A stretch of 64,000 nucleotides of DNA from an uncultured Caryophanales bacterium. GTDB lineage: Bacteria; Bacillota_I; Bacilli_A; Acholeplasmatales; Anaeroplasmataceae. The notes below the pieces were generated by a model. It did no database searches. It had not been told where the DNA came from and saw nothing but the letters and a program-made list of their open reading frames with translations. The translations under genes were made by a program, and so were the position numbers. Below, one piece after another: positions 36,786 through 45,584 of this stretch. The stretch lies in assembly GCA_946405105.1 (NCBI GenBank), contig CAMJFY010000001.1:154429-218428 (forward strand), given 5' to 3'. The first letter of the stretch is position 1. The number at the start of each line of letters is the position of its first letter.

Positions 36786-38279
36786 ATGGAAGATTTAGAG
36801 CAAAATACAGAAGTAGAGCAAGAAGAAAAGGTTGATGAAACTAAAGAAATAATCAAAAAAAGAATAGCAATTAGAAATATAATAATTGTAGCAATTAGTA
36901 ACATTATCTCTCTTGCTGCAGGTGTTTTAACTGGTTTTCTACTTCCAAAAATAATGGATAAGGTAGATTATTCTAGCTATAAAACATTTACTTTATATAC
37001 TTCCTATATTGGTGTTCTTCATTTTGGTATTTGTGATGGTATTTATTTAAAATATGCAGGTTCAACATATGATGAATTAGAAAAATCTAAATTTGGTGTA
37101 TTCACAAGATTTTTCTATATAGTCGAAACAATATTAGCAGCAATTACAATTCTAGTAGGATTATTTTTCCTTCCAGGTGTATATAAATTTACTGCAATAT
37201 TTGTTGGTGTAAATATTTTAGCTTACAATGCTATAACATATTATGAGCTAATAAGCCAAGCGACTCAAAGATTCAAGCTTGTTTCTTTAAGAAATGTAAT
37301 TAGGGCTAGCATATTAATAGTAGTAATAGGAGTATTGGCAGCATTATATTTCTTTAATGGATTTAAGCCAAGCTATTATTTATATACTACAATTTTCTTA
37401 AGTATTAATATTGTATTAATGCTTTGGTATATGATTACATATAGAAAAATTACATTTGGTCATTTTGATCCATTTGCTAAGCATAAAGCAGAATTAAAAG
37501 GATTATATAAAGTAGGATTTATCCTATTAATATGTAATTTTATTACTCAAGTATTATTTATTGTAGATCAGCAATTTGTTAATATTTTGTTTGATGAAAT
37601 AGATTTTGCAAATTATGCATTTGCTTATTCTTTAGTACAATTAATATTAGTAGCAATTAATGCTGTATCAGTGGTTATATTCCCAACACTTAATAAAACA
37701 AGTGATGAAAATGTTAAATCTAATTATTCAGTCTTAAATACTTATTTGATAGTATTTATGAGCCTTGCAATAGTTGTTTATTATCCACTACATTGGTTTG
37801 TAGGATTCTTCCTAGAAAATTATGTAGAATCATTACCTATATTTAGAATAATATTACCTGGTATTTTAATATCTGCAAGTATTACAGCTATTAAAGCTAA
37901 TATTTATAAGAAATTAAAGCATATTTTATTATTCTTAATTATGGCATTATCTATGCTAGTATTTTCAATTCTTATTAATATTGCGGCATATTTTGCGTTT
38001 AAATCAATGTTTGCTATTTCAGTAGCAACAGTAATAACCAACGCAATTTGGTATATTATTACAGAATTATTCTTAATAATTAAATACAAAGTTAAATGGA
38101 TAAAGAACTTAGTATTTTTAATATTAATAATTTCAACATATTATTTATTATATTTAGTTCCTAATATTTATATTGGTGGAGCTATTTATTTAGTTGTATA
38201 TGTAATTTTAGTTGCTATTTTATTCAGAAAAGAAATGAAGGATGCACTAAAAATATTTATAAAGAGAAAAGAAAAATAG
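36786..38279 (+). CDS. Polysaccharide flippase (Wzx/MATE-like)
   Basis: The 497 residues form 12-14 hydrophobic helices after an acidic, Glu-rich N-terminus (about 1-30). The opening IAIRNIIIVAISNIISLAAGVLTGFLLPKIM resembles the first helices of the polysaccharide-transporter (PST/Wzx) family. Such proteins move undecaprenyl-linked oligosaccharides across the membrane. Its place next to glycosyltransferases and two polymerase-like genes supports a Wzx/Wzy-type pathway. Confidence 0.85.
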   Translation: MEDLEQNTEVEQEEKVDETKEIIKKRIAIRNIIIVAISNIISLAAGVLTGFLLPKIMDKVDYSSYKTFTLYTSYIGVLHFGICDGIYLKYAGSTYDELEKSKFGVFTRFFYIVETILAAITILVGLFFLPGVYKFTAIFVGVNILAYNAITYYELISQATQRFKLVSLRNVIRASILIVVIGVLAALYFFNGFKPSYYLYTTIFLSINIVLMLWYMITYRKITFGHFDPFAKHKAELKGLYKVGFILLICNFITQVLFIVDQQFVNILFDEIDFANYAFAYSLVQLILVAINAVSVVIFPTLNKTSDENVKSNYSVLNTYLIVFMSLAIVVYYPLHWFVGFFLENYVESLPIFRIILPGILISASITAIKANIYKKLKHILLFLIMALSMLVFSILINIAAYFAFKSMFAISVATVITNAIWYIITELFLIIKYKVKWIKNLVFLILIISTYYLLYLVPNIYIGGAIYLVVYVILVAILFRKEMKDALKIFIKRKEK

Positions 38280-38307
38280 ATTATTATTTAGTGGGAGGAA
38301 ATCAAAA

Positions 38308-39312
38308 ATGATTATTACTAAAACACCATTTAGAATGTCTTTCTTTGGAGGAGGAACTGATATGCCAGAATTTTTCAATTCAGGCTATGGTTCAGTTATT
38401 TCTACATCATTTGATAAATATGTATACGTTACAGTAAGACATTTACCAAGATTTTTTGATTATTCAACAGAATTAATATATTCAAAAATGGAAAGAATAA
38501 ACAATATTGATGATATGGTTCACCCAATGGTAAGAAATGCAATGAAAATGCTAGATATGCATGAGCTTCATATTGCATATGACGCTGATTTACCTGCAAG
38601 AACAGGATTAGGTACATCATCATCTTTTGCAGTTGGCTTATTAAACGCATTCCATTGCTTAAAGGGACAATATCGTTCAAAGAAGGAATTAGCTTCTGAA
38701 GCTATTAAGCTTGAAAGAGAATTATGCAATGAAGCAGGCGGATGGCAAGATCAAATAGCTGCATCATTTGGTGGTTTTAATAGAATTGATTTTAAAGATA
38801 ATAATTATCATGTTAATCCAATCATTATTTCTGCTGAAAGAAAAGAAGCATTAAATAATAATTTATTATTATTCTTTACAGGATTTACAAGATTTAGCTC
38901 TGAGATTCAATCTTCTACAAAACAAACATTAGAAGAAAAGAAGGCTCAATTAAATGAAATGCTAAAGCTTGTTGATGAAGCACAAGATGTATTAGAAAAT
39001 CCAAAACGTGATTTAAACGATTTTGGTAGATTATTAGATAAAACATGGAGATTAAAGAGACAAACAGGATCTCAAGTATCTTCAGGCTCAATTGATGAAT
39101 TATATGAAAAGGGTATTCAGGCTGGTGCATTAGGTGGAAAGCTTTTAGGTGCTGGTGGAGGAGGATTCCTATTATTCTATGTAGAGCAAGATAAGCAAGA
39201 TGCTGTAAAAGAAGCATTAAAGGAATTAATGGAAGTACCATTTAAATTTGAGAATTCTGGAACAAGAGTAATTCATTATTCTCCAGAAGTATATGAAAAG
39301 AGAGCAAAATAA
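38308..39312 (+). CDS. hddA: D-glycero-alpha-D-manno-heptose 7-phosphate kinase (GHMP family)
   Basis: The 334-residue GHMP kinase has the substrate loop FRMSFFGGGTDMPEFF, the ATP-binding PARTGLGTSSSFAVGLLNA and the C-terminal GAGGGGFLLFYV. The FGGGTD form with GLGTSSS is typical of HddA, which makes heptose 1,7-bisphosphate with the alpha anomer. The adjoining genes for HddC-GmhB and GmhA complete the GDP-heptose route, which makes this assignment firmer than the sequence alone. The start has GGGAGGA upstream. Confidence 0.88.
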   Translation: MIITKTPFRMSFFGGGTDMPEFFNSGYGSVISTSFDKYVYVTVRHLPRFFDYSTELIYSKMERINNIDDMVHPMVRNAMKMLDMHELHIAYDADLPARTGLGTSSSFAVGLLNAFHCLKGQYRSKKELASEAIKLERELCNEAGGWQDQIAASFGGFNRIDFKDNNYHVNPIIISAERKEALNNNLLLFFTGFTRFSSEIQSSTKQTLEEKKAQLNEMLKLVDEAQDVLENPKRDLNDFGRLLDKTWRLKRQTGSQVSSGSIDELYEKGIQAGALGGKLLGAGGGGFLLFYVEQDKQDAVKEALKELMEVPFKFENSGTRVIHYSPEVYEKRAK

Positions 39313-39313
39313 T

Positions 39314-40576
39314 ATGAAAGTTGTTATTATGGCCGGTGGCAAAGGAACACGTATTTCAAGTGTTGCCTCTGATATTCCAAAGCCAATGATAAAAATTAAT
39401 GATAGACCTGTTCTTGAAACAGAGATAGAATGCTTAAGAAGCCAAGGCTTTACTGATATTATTATTACAGTTAGTCACTTAGGAAGCATTATAATGGACT
39501 ATTTTGGTGATGGAAAAAAATTTGGTGTAAATATTGAATATTATAACGAAGTAGAACCATTAGGTAATGCTGGTGCGTTATTTAAAATAAAAGATAAGCT
39601 TACTGAAGATTTTTTATTAATAAACGCAGATGCTATATTTGATATAGATTTTAATAGATTTGTTAATTATCATAAGGAAAAGGGTGGCTTAGTAACATTA
39701 TTTACACATCCAAATTCACATCCATATGATAGTGGATTAATTATCGCAGATGAAAATAAGTCTGTATTAAAATGGTTAGCTAAGGAAGATGAAAGACCTA
39801 CTTATTATAAGAATAGAGTTAATGCAGGTATTCATGTATTATCTCCAAAGGTATTAGATGATGTAATTAATACACCAAAGGTTGATCTAGATAGACAACT
39901 ATTAAAACCATTAGCTAATACTGGAAAAATGTTTGTTTATGATTCTCCTGAATATGTAAAGGATATGGGAACACCAGATAGATATTATTCAGTATGCGAG
40001 GATGTTAAAAAAGGAATCGTAAAAAGAAGAAATCTATGTAATAAGCAAAAAGCAATCTTCCTTGATAGAGATGGAACAATTAATAAATATGTAGGCTTTT
40101 TAAGAGATATTAATCAATTTGAATTAATTGATGGTGTTACAGAAGCAATTAAAAAGATTAATCATTCAGATTATCTTTGTATAGTTATTACAAATCAGCC
40201 AGTTATCGCTAGAGGAGAAGTAACATTAGAAGAATTAGATGAAATTCACAATAAAATGCAAACATTATTAGGTAACGATGGTGCCTACATTGATGCATTA
40301 TATTATTGTCCTCATCATCCAGATAAAGGCTTTGCGGGAGAAAGAATTGAATATAAGATTAATTGTGATTGTAGAAAGCCAAAGCCAGGTTTAATATTAC
40401 AGGCAGCAAAAGAATATAATATTGATTTATCAGAATCATGGATGATTGGTGATGGTAAAAATGATGTTCAATGTGGAATTAATGCTGGATGTAAGACAGG
40501 CCTAATAGGAAACGAAATTAAGGCTGATATTAATGATGAAAGCTTATTAAGCATAATTAATAAGATTATTAAATAA
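39314..40576 (+). CDS. Fused heptose-1-phosphate guanylyltransferase (HddC-like) and heptose bisphosphatase (GmhB-like)
   Basis: The 420-residue protein joins two enzymes. Residues 1-230 are a sugar-phosphate nucleotidyltransferase: MKVVIMAGGKGTRISSVASDIPKPM, then NADAIFD, with the final domain about 100 residues short of a full LbH. From about 243 on is a HAD phosphatase: FLDRDGTINKYVGFL (catalytic Asp pair), TNQPVIARGEV, a zinc loop CPHHPDKGF...CDCRKPKPG, and IGDGKNDV. GmhB acts before HddC, so the fusion joins two consecutive steps. The start lies two bases past the hddA stop. Guanylyl rather than adenylyl specificity is inferred from the HddA partner. Confidence 0.87.
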   Translation: MKVVIMAGGKGTRISSVASDIPKPMIKINDRPVLETEIECLRSQGFTDIIITVSHLGSIIMDYFGDGKKFGVNIEYYNEVEPLGNAGALFKIKDKLTEDFLLINADAIFDIDFNRFVNYHKEKGGLVTLFTHPNSHPYDSGLIIADENKSVLKWLAKEDERPTYYKNRVNAGIHVLSPKVLDDVINTPKVDLDRQLLKPLANTGKMFVYDSPEYVKDMGTPDRYYSVCEDVKKGIVKRRNLCNKQKAIFLDRDGTINKYVGFLRDINQFELIDGVTEAIKKINHSDYLCIVITNQPVIARGEVTLEELDEIHNKMQTLLGNDGAYIDALYYCPHHPDKGFAGERIEYKINCDCRKPKPGLILQAAKEYNIDLSESWMIGDGKNDVQCGINAGCKTGLIGNEIKADINDESLLSIINKIIK

Positions 40577-40590
40577 AAGGATTGATAATT

Positions 40591-41232
40591 ATGATGGAAT
40601 ATAATGTAAATGATTTAATAAAAAGATATCCAGTATTAGAGAGCTGTAAGGAATCAATTTTAGAAGCTTATAAAATATTAGAGAAAAGTTACGAAAGTGG
40701 ACATAAGCTTTTAATTGCTGGTAATGGTGGTTCATGTAGTGATAGTGAGCACATCGTTGGCGAGCTAATGAAAGGATTCATATCTAAAAGACCATTAAAT
40801 GATGATATAAAGAAGAAGATGTGTGATATTGATCCACAAATTGGTAAAGAGCTAGGTGATAAGCTTCAAGCTGGTCTTCCTGCCATTGCATTAGATAATC
40901 ATCAAGCATTAAATACAGCATTTACAAATGATGTAGAAAATGGTGGTTTATTAGCATATGCCCAACAGGTTATGGGATATGGTAATGAGGGTGATGTATT
41001 CCTTGCAATAACAACCTCAGGCAATTCGAAAAATATAATAAATGCTTGTGTTGCAGCAAAGGCTAAAGGCATGAAAATTATTGGTTTAACTGGAAAAAAC
41101 GGGGGTTTATTAAAAAATATCGCAGATGTTACAATAATAGCTCCATCAAATGAAACATTTATGATTCAAGAGCTTCATTTACCAATTTATCATTGTTTAT
41201 GCTTAATGCTAGAAAATCATTTCTTCAATTAA
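40591..41232 (+). CDS. gmhA: Sedoheptulose 7-phosphate isomerase
   Basis: The 213-residue SIS-domain enzyme has GNGGSCSDSEHIVGELMKGF with the metal-binding His, the ITTSGNSKNII loop and a C-terminal NETFMIQELHLPIYHCLCLMLE segment, the GmhA fingerprint. It converts sedoheptulose 7-phosphate to D-glycero-D-manno-heptose 7-phosphate, the entry step to HddA. AAAAGGA precedes the ATG at 40591; a second ATG follows three bases later. It ends the first transcription segment of the cluster. Confidence 0.94.
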   Translation: MMEYNVNDLIKRYPVLESCKESILEAYKILEKSYESGHKLLIAGNGGSCSDSEHIVGELMKGFISKRPLNDDIKKKMCDIDPQIGKELGDKLQAGLPAIALDNHQALNTAFTNDVENGGLLAYAQQVMGYGNEGDVFLAITTSGNSKNIINACVAAKAKGMKIIGLTGKNGGLLKNIADVTIIAPSNETFMIQELHLPIYHCLCLMLENHFFN

Positions 41233-41238
41233 TAAAAG

Positions 41239-41278
41239 AAGCAATATTTGGATTAATTTCCATTTATTGCTTTTTTAT
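41239..41278 (+). terminator. Terminator after gmhA
   Basis: Stem AAGCAATA / TATTGCTT (41239-41246, 41265-41272) with an inner TGGA/TCCA stem, then six T. It splits the glycan cluster into two units. Confidence 0.85.
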
Positions 41279-41309
41279 TTTTTTATTATTTATAATAAAA
41301 TTAACTATT

Positions 41310-41339
41310 TTGCCCATTTTTGAATTTTTGTGGTAAAAT
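41310..41339 (+). promoter_or_regulatory. Promoter of the second glycan-cluster unit
   Basis: TTGCCC (41310-41315), 18 bases, then an extended -10 (TGG before TAAAAT, 41334-41339). Confidence 0.6.
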
Positions 41340-41401
41340 AGTATCGTATAATGGGATATTATGTATAATACATAATATTTTAGAAGGGGGGCAAATTAAT
41401 A

Positions 41402-41887
41402 ATGATTAATTATTTTAGTTCATTTTTAAAGAATAATTTGATGATAGTAATATTAATTATTATTGTCGTTCTTTTATTAGCCCTTTTCTCTAAGAAAATA
41501 AGAAATATTTTATACACATTTATTATTTCAACAACAGTACCATTTGGTGTTGCTTTAATGCATAAATTAGGTCTTGGTTTAAATGGACCTTTCACATTTA
41601 TTGAAAGATTATTTTATTTAACAGTTGTTAATATAGAAAGAGCACAAGAAATATTTCTAGATAAGAGTGATATATTTTTATTTGCTGTTAATTTTGAAAA
41701 TGAAGTATTAAGTATTTCAATTGATTTTATTAGTAATTTGCATATCAACACTACAATTGTTGTTAGAGCTATTTCAAGCATTATTGAAAATGCGAAGATT
41801 GAAATTAAAAATAGAATTGTATTTATTAATGCCACATTGGTAAAAAGAATGAATATTTCAAGATTATCATTGGTATATAGATTATAG
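41402..41887 (+). CDS. Membrane-anchored protein of unknown function at the head of the second glycan unit
   Basis: The 161 residues have a very hydrophobic N-terminal helix (LMIVILIIIVVLLLALF, about 13-29) and a weaker hydrophobic stretch (about 36-52). The remainder is strand-rich: VNIERAQEIFLDKSDIFLFAVN, then alternating hydrophobic residues to the C-terminus. A very strong ribosome site (GAAGGGGGGC) lies before the ATG. It follows its own promoter and precedes the priming sugar transferase by 46 bases. I do not recognise it. A role as an adaptor or regulator of glycan initiation is possible but unsupported. Confidence 0.5.
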   Translation: MINYFSSFLKNNLMIVILIIIVVLLLALFSKKIRNILYTFIISTTVPFGVALMHKLGLGLNGPFTFIERLFYLTVVNIERAQEIFLDKSDIFLFAVNFENEVLSISIDFISNLHINTTIVVRAISSIIENAKIEIKNRIVFINATLVKRMNISRLSLVYRL

Positions 41888-41933
41888 AATTCTTTATTTG
41901 TTTAATTTAATTTTTTAAGGAGGATTTATTATA

Positions 41934-42623
41934 ATGGATAAAGAATTAAAGTCACGTAAATCTGTACAAGAAAGTTTAAATATGACTTATGACATTTCTT
42001 TGTACAAAAGAAAGCCTATTTTTGCATTTATAAAGCGAGTATTTGATATATTATTATCATTTATTGCGTTAGTATTATTATCATGGTTATTTATATTGTT
42101 AATGATTATCATCCCATTCTCAGTAAAATCAACACCTATCTTTGGACACAAAAGATTTGGTAAGGGTGGTAAAGAATTTAAGGTTTGGAAATTTAGAACA
42201 ATGAAGAATGATCCAAGACCAATCGAAGAAATATTCACTCCAGAACAATTAGCTGAATACAAGAGAGATTTCAAGGTTACTAACGATCCAAGAGTTACTA
42301 AATTTGGTAAATTCTTAAGAAAGACATCATTAGATGAATTACCACAACTAATTAACATTCTAATTGGTAACATGTCTATCGTTGGCTGGAGACCTATTGT
42401 TGCAGACGAGGTAGAGCTATATCATGAGAACAAAGAATTATTATTCAAGGTTAAACCAGGATTAACTGGTTACTGGGCAAGTCATGGTAGAAGCGATATT
42501 GAATATGATAAGAGAATTAAGATGGAATTATATTATTGCGTAAAGAGAAGCTTATGGTTAGATATAAGAATAATATGGCATACTGCATTAAGAACTGTAT
42601 TTAAGAGCGAGGAAGCAAAATGA
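41934..42623 (+). CDS. Polyprenyl-phosphate sugar-1-phosphate transferase (monotopic PGT)
   Basis: The 229-residue protein has the re-entrant N-terminal helix (FAFIKRVFDILLSFIALVLLSWLFILL) and the bacterial sugar transferase catalytic core: GHKRFGKGGKEFKVWKFRTM, TSLDELPQLINILIGNMSIVGWRP with the Asp-Glu pair, and KPGLTGYWASHGRSDIEYDKR. It starts glycan assembly by moving a sugar phosphate onto undecaprenyl phosphate. Its TGA stop overlaps the next start by 4 bases. GGAGGA precedes the ATG. Confidence 0.92.
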   Translation: MDKELKSRKSVQESLNMTYDISLYKRKPIFAFIKRVFDILLSFIALVLLSWLFILLMIIIPFSVKSTPIFGHKRFGKGGKEFKVWKFRTMKNDPRPIEEIFTPEQLAEYKRDFKVTNDPRVTKFGKFLRKTSLDELPQLINILIGNMSIVGWRPIVADEVELYHENKELLFKVKPGLTGYWASHGRSDIEYDKRIKMELYYCVKRSLWLDIRIIWHTALRTVFKSEEAK

Positions 42624-44518
42624 TATTATTTTTAAAGCCTTATTTTGAGATTAAGCCTTGGGCAGGAAATGAATTAAATAAAATTTATGATTGTCCAGAT
42701 GGCACAGGTGAGGCTTGGATAGTATCTGGATATAAAAACAAATCATCAATTATTTCAAATGGAAAATATAAGGGTGAAACATTAAGACATTTATGGAATA
42801 AGCATCCTGAATTATTTGGAGATTATCCTGATAAGGAATTTCCACTTTTATTAAAGCTTATTTCAGCTAAAGAAAATTTAAGTATTCAGGTTCACCCAAA
42901 TGATAATTATGCATTGAAGAAGCATAATTCATTAGGAAAATTTGAATGCTGGTACATTTTACCCGAGACAAAGGCGAAATCAGTAACACTTGGTGTCAAT
43001 GTTAAAAATTCTGTTGAATTACAAAATGTAATTAATAAAGGATTAATTGAGAATTTCTTAATTAATAAAGAAATAGAGCCAGATGATTTAGTAGTAGTTG
43101 AACCAGGAAGAGTTCACGCTATACATGGAGATTCATTTATTTTAGAAACTCAAGAATCATCAGATATTACATATAGGCTTTATGATTTTAATAGATTGCC
43201 AAAAAGACAATTACATATTGAAGATTCACTAAATGTTATTGATTATAACAATGACAAAAATTTAATTCATAGATTTAAAGAAGATGACGCATTTAAAAAT
43301 AGTCACTTCAATTTATATAAATTAAACATTAATGGTAGTACAAAATATGAAAATAAAGGATTTGAAATATTTTATATTGTTAATGGAGAAGGAACTATTA
43401 ACAAGGATAAAATAAAAAAAGGAGATACCTTTATTTTAACTGCAGAGCATTCAAAGATTGTATTTGATGGAAATCTTGAAATAATTGCAGTAATCCCTAA
43501 ACCAAAAGAGAAGGATAGATTAAAGATGAGAAAGGTAGCACTTATAACTGGTATTGTTAGTCAAGATGGTTATTATTTAACTAAGCTATTATTGGAAAAG
43601 AATTATGAAGTTCATGGAATGATTCAATCTATGAGCCAATATAATTCATCATATATGGTTGAATTTAATGATAATTCTAATTTCTTTATCCATGTTGGCG
43701 ATATGACTGATACATCAAATATTAATAGACTACTAGAGAACATTAAGCCAGATGAGATATATCATTTAGCATCTCAATCTCATGTTGACCTATCTTTTGA
43801 TATACCTGAATATACATCTCAGGTTAATGCGTTAGGAACATTAAGATTATTAGACGCAATTAAAAATAGTGAAATTAAAACAAAGCTATTCAATTTATCA
43901 ACTCCATATTTATTTAGCGGAGATATTTATCCACAAAACGAAAATACTCAATTTGAACCAACTACTCCATATGCTATTTCAAAACAATATGCTCATAGTA
44001 TGGTGAAAAGCTATAGATATAATTACAATCTATATGCTGTAAATGGTATTTGTTATAATCATACATCTCCATTTAGAGTATCTTCATATGTTTCTAAAAA
44101 AATAGTTGAGGCAGCTAAGAAGGTTAGAAGTGGAGAAGATTATGTATTATCATTAGGAAACCTTGATCCAATTCGTGAATGGGGAAATACTAAGGATTAT
44201 GCATATGCAATGTGGATTTCACTTCAACAGGAGAAGCCAACAGATTATATTATTTCAACAGGAATTGGATATTCAGTAAGACAAATTGTTGAATTAGTTT
44301 ATTCAAAGATTGGATTAAATATAAAATGGTCAGGCACAGGAATTGATGAAATCGGTGTTGACCAAAACGGAAAGATAAGAATTAAAGTTTCTAGTGAATT
44401 TATTAGACCTTATGATCCTGATGTATTAGTTGGAGATTCTACTAAATTTACAACAACAACAGGATATAAGCTAAATGATAATATTAACGATCTAATAAAT
44501 TCAATGTTGGAGGATTAA
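42620..44518 (+). CDS. Fused class I mannose-6-phosphate isomerase and GDP-mannose 4,6-dehydratase-like protein
   Basis: Residues 1-302 are a short-form class I phosphomannose isomerase: KPWAGNELNKIYD, GEAWIVSGY, LLLKLISAKENLSIQVHPND (metal ligands) and EPGRVHAIHGDSFILETQESSDITYRLYD. Residues 303-632 are an extended SDR related to Gmd: ALITGIVSQDGYYLTKLLL in place of the usual TGITGQDG, LASQSHVDLSFDIPEYTSQVNALGTLRLL, the catalytic YAISK and EWGNTKDYAYAMW. The join falls at an ATG (43526) with AAGGA upstream, so internal initiation could yield the dehydratase alone. The dehydratase may use GDP-mannose, or GDP-heptose as in DmhA/DdahA-type enzymes. Confidence 0.82.
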   Translation: MILFLKPYFEIKPWAGNELNKIYDCPDGTGEAWIVSGYKNKSSIISNGKYKGETLRHLWNKHPELFGDYPDKEFPLLLKLISAKENLSIQVHPNDNYALKKHNSLGKFECWYILPETKAKSVTLGVNVKNSVELQNVINKGLIENFLINKEIEPDDLVVVEPGRVHAIHGDSFILETQESSDITYRLYDFNRLPKRQLHIEDSLNVIDYNNDKNLIHRFKEDDAFKNSHFNLYKLNINGSTKYENKGFEIFYIVNGEGTINKDKIKKGDTFILTAEHSKIVFDGNLEIIAVIPKPKEKDRLKMRKVALITGIVSQDGYYLTKLLLEKNYEVHGMIQSMSQYNSSYMVEFNDNSNFFIHVGDMTDTSNINRLLENIKPDEIYHLASQSHVDLSFDIPEYTSQVNALGTLRLLDAIKNSEIKTKLFNLSTPYLFSGDIYPQNENTQFEPTTPYAISKQYAHSMVKSYRYNYNLYAVNGICYNHTSPFRVSSYVSKKIVEAAKKVRSGEDYVLSLGNLDPIREWGNTKDYAYAMWISLQQEKPTDYIISTGIGYSVRQIVELVYSKIGLNIKWSGTGIDEIGVDQNGKIRIKVSSEFIRPYDPDVLVGDSTKFTTTTGYKLNDNINDLINSMLED

Positions 44519-44520
44519 TT

Positions 44521-45570
44521 ATGCTAACATTTTTAATTATGGCTGGTGGTTCAGGAGAAAGATTCTGGCCATTATCTACTAAACAAAAGCCAAAACAATT
44601 ATTAAAAATATTTTCAGATAAATCATTAATTAGGTTAGCATATGAAAGAATTTTACCACTTGTAGATAAGGATAGAATCTTTATTGCTACAAACGAAATT
44701 CAGGTACCAGCATTAAAGGCTGACTTAACTGAATTAGATGATTCAAGAATTATAATAGAGCCAGCATTTAGAGATACTGCCGCAGCAATAGCTTATGGCT
44801 CTACAATGATTTCAAAATATTATGATAATCCAACAGTTTGTGTTCTAGCATCTGATCATTTAATTTCTAATTCAGAAGAATTTAGAAATGTTATTAAAAT
44901 TGCAGAAAAGGAAGCACAAAACAATAATATTATTACATTAGGTATTAAACCTACATACCCTGAAACAGGATATGGATATATAGAAGTAAATGAAGCAACA
45001 TTAAATGTTCCAGTAAAATCATTAGGCTTTAGAGAAAAGCCAAAATACGAAATTGCTAAGGAATATTTTGATTCAGGTAGATATTTATGGAATAGTGGTA
45101 TGTTTATTTTTAAATATGACACTATTATGAATGCATTAAAGAAATATAGTGTAAATCATTATGAAACAATTAGTTCAATTAGTAAGCTATTTACAAAAAA
45201 TGAAGGAATAAAAACTGCAGAACAAGTAAAAGATGTATTTATGAATTTTGAAAAGAAATCAATTGATTTTGCAGTAATGGAGCACGCAGACAACATAATT
45301 GTTATTCCATCTGAATTCGGATGGAATGATGTTGGTAATTTTTTAGCATTTGAGGAATTATTTGATAAGGATGAAAACTCAAATGTAGTTAGAAATATTA
45401 AATGTATATCTGTTGATTCTAACAACAACATTGTTGTAAGTGATGGTAATTATCAACAGGTATCACTTTTAGGTGTTTCTAATATGATTATTGCAGTAAC
45501 TAAGGATAATATCCTAGTTTGCGATAAAAATAAAAATCAAGATATTAAGAAAATAATTAAATTATTATAA
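44521..45570 (+). CDS. manC: Mannose-1-phosphate guanylyltransferase
   Basis: The 349-residue enzyme begins FLIMAGGSGERFWPLSTKQKPKQLL, the GMP pyrophosphorylase signature, and has FREKPKYEIAKEYFDSGRYLWNSGMFIF and SIDFAVMEHADNIIVIPSEFGWNDVGNF. It lacks the C-terminal isomerase domain of long ManC forms, consistent with the isomerase being fused to the preceding gene. It makes GDP-mannose from mannose 1-phosphate. No phosphomannomutase is in the window, so that step must come from elsewhere. Confidence 0.93.
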   Translation: MLTFLIMAGGSGERFWPLSTKQKPKQLLKIFSDKSLIRLAYERILPLVDKDRIFIATNEIQVPALKADLTELDDSRIIIEPAFRDTAAAIAYGSTMISKYYDNPTVCVLASDHLISNSEEFRNVIKIAEKEAQNNNIITLGIKPTYPETGYGYIEVNEATLNVPVKSLGFREKPKYEIAKEYFDSGRYLWNSGMFIFKYDTIMNALKKYSVNHYETISSISKLFTKNEGIKTAEQVKDVFMNFEKKSIDFAVMEHADNIIVIPSEFGWNDVGNFLAFEELFDKDENSNVVRNIKCISVDSNNNIVVSDGNYQQVSLLGVSNMIIAVTKDNILVCDKNKNQDIKKIIKLL

Positions 45571-45584
45571 AAGCTGGTGGTTTT

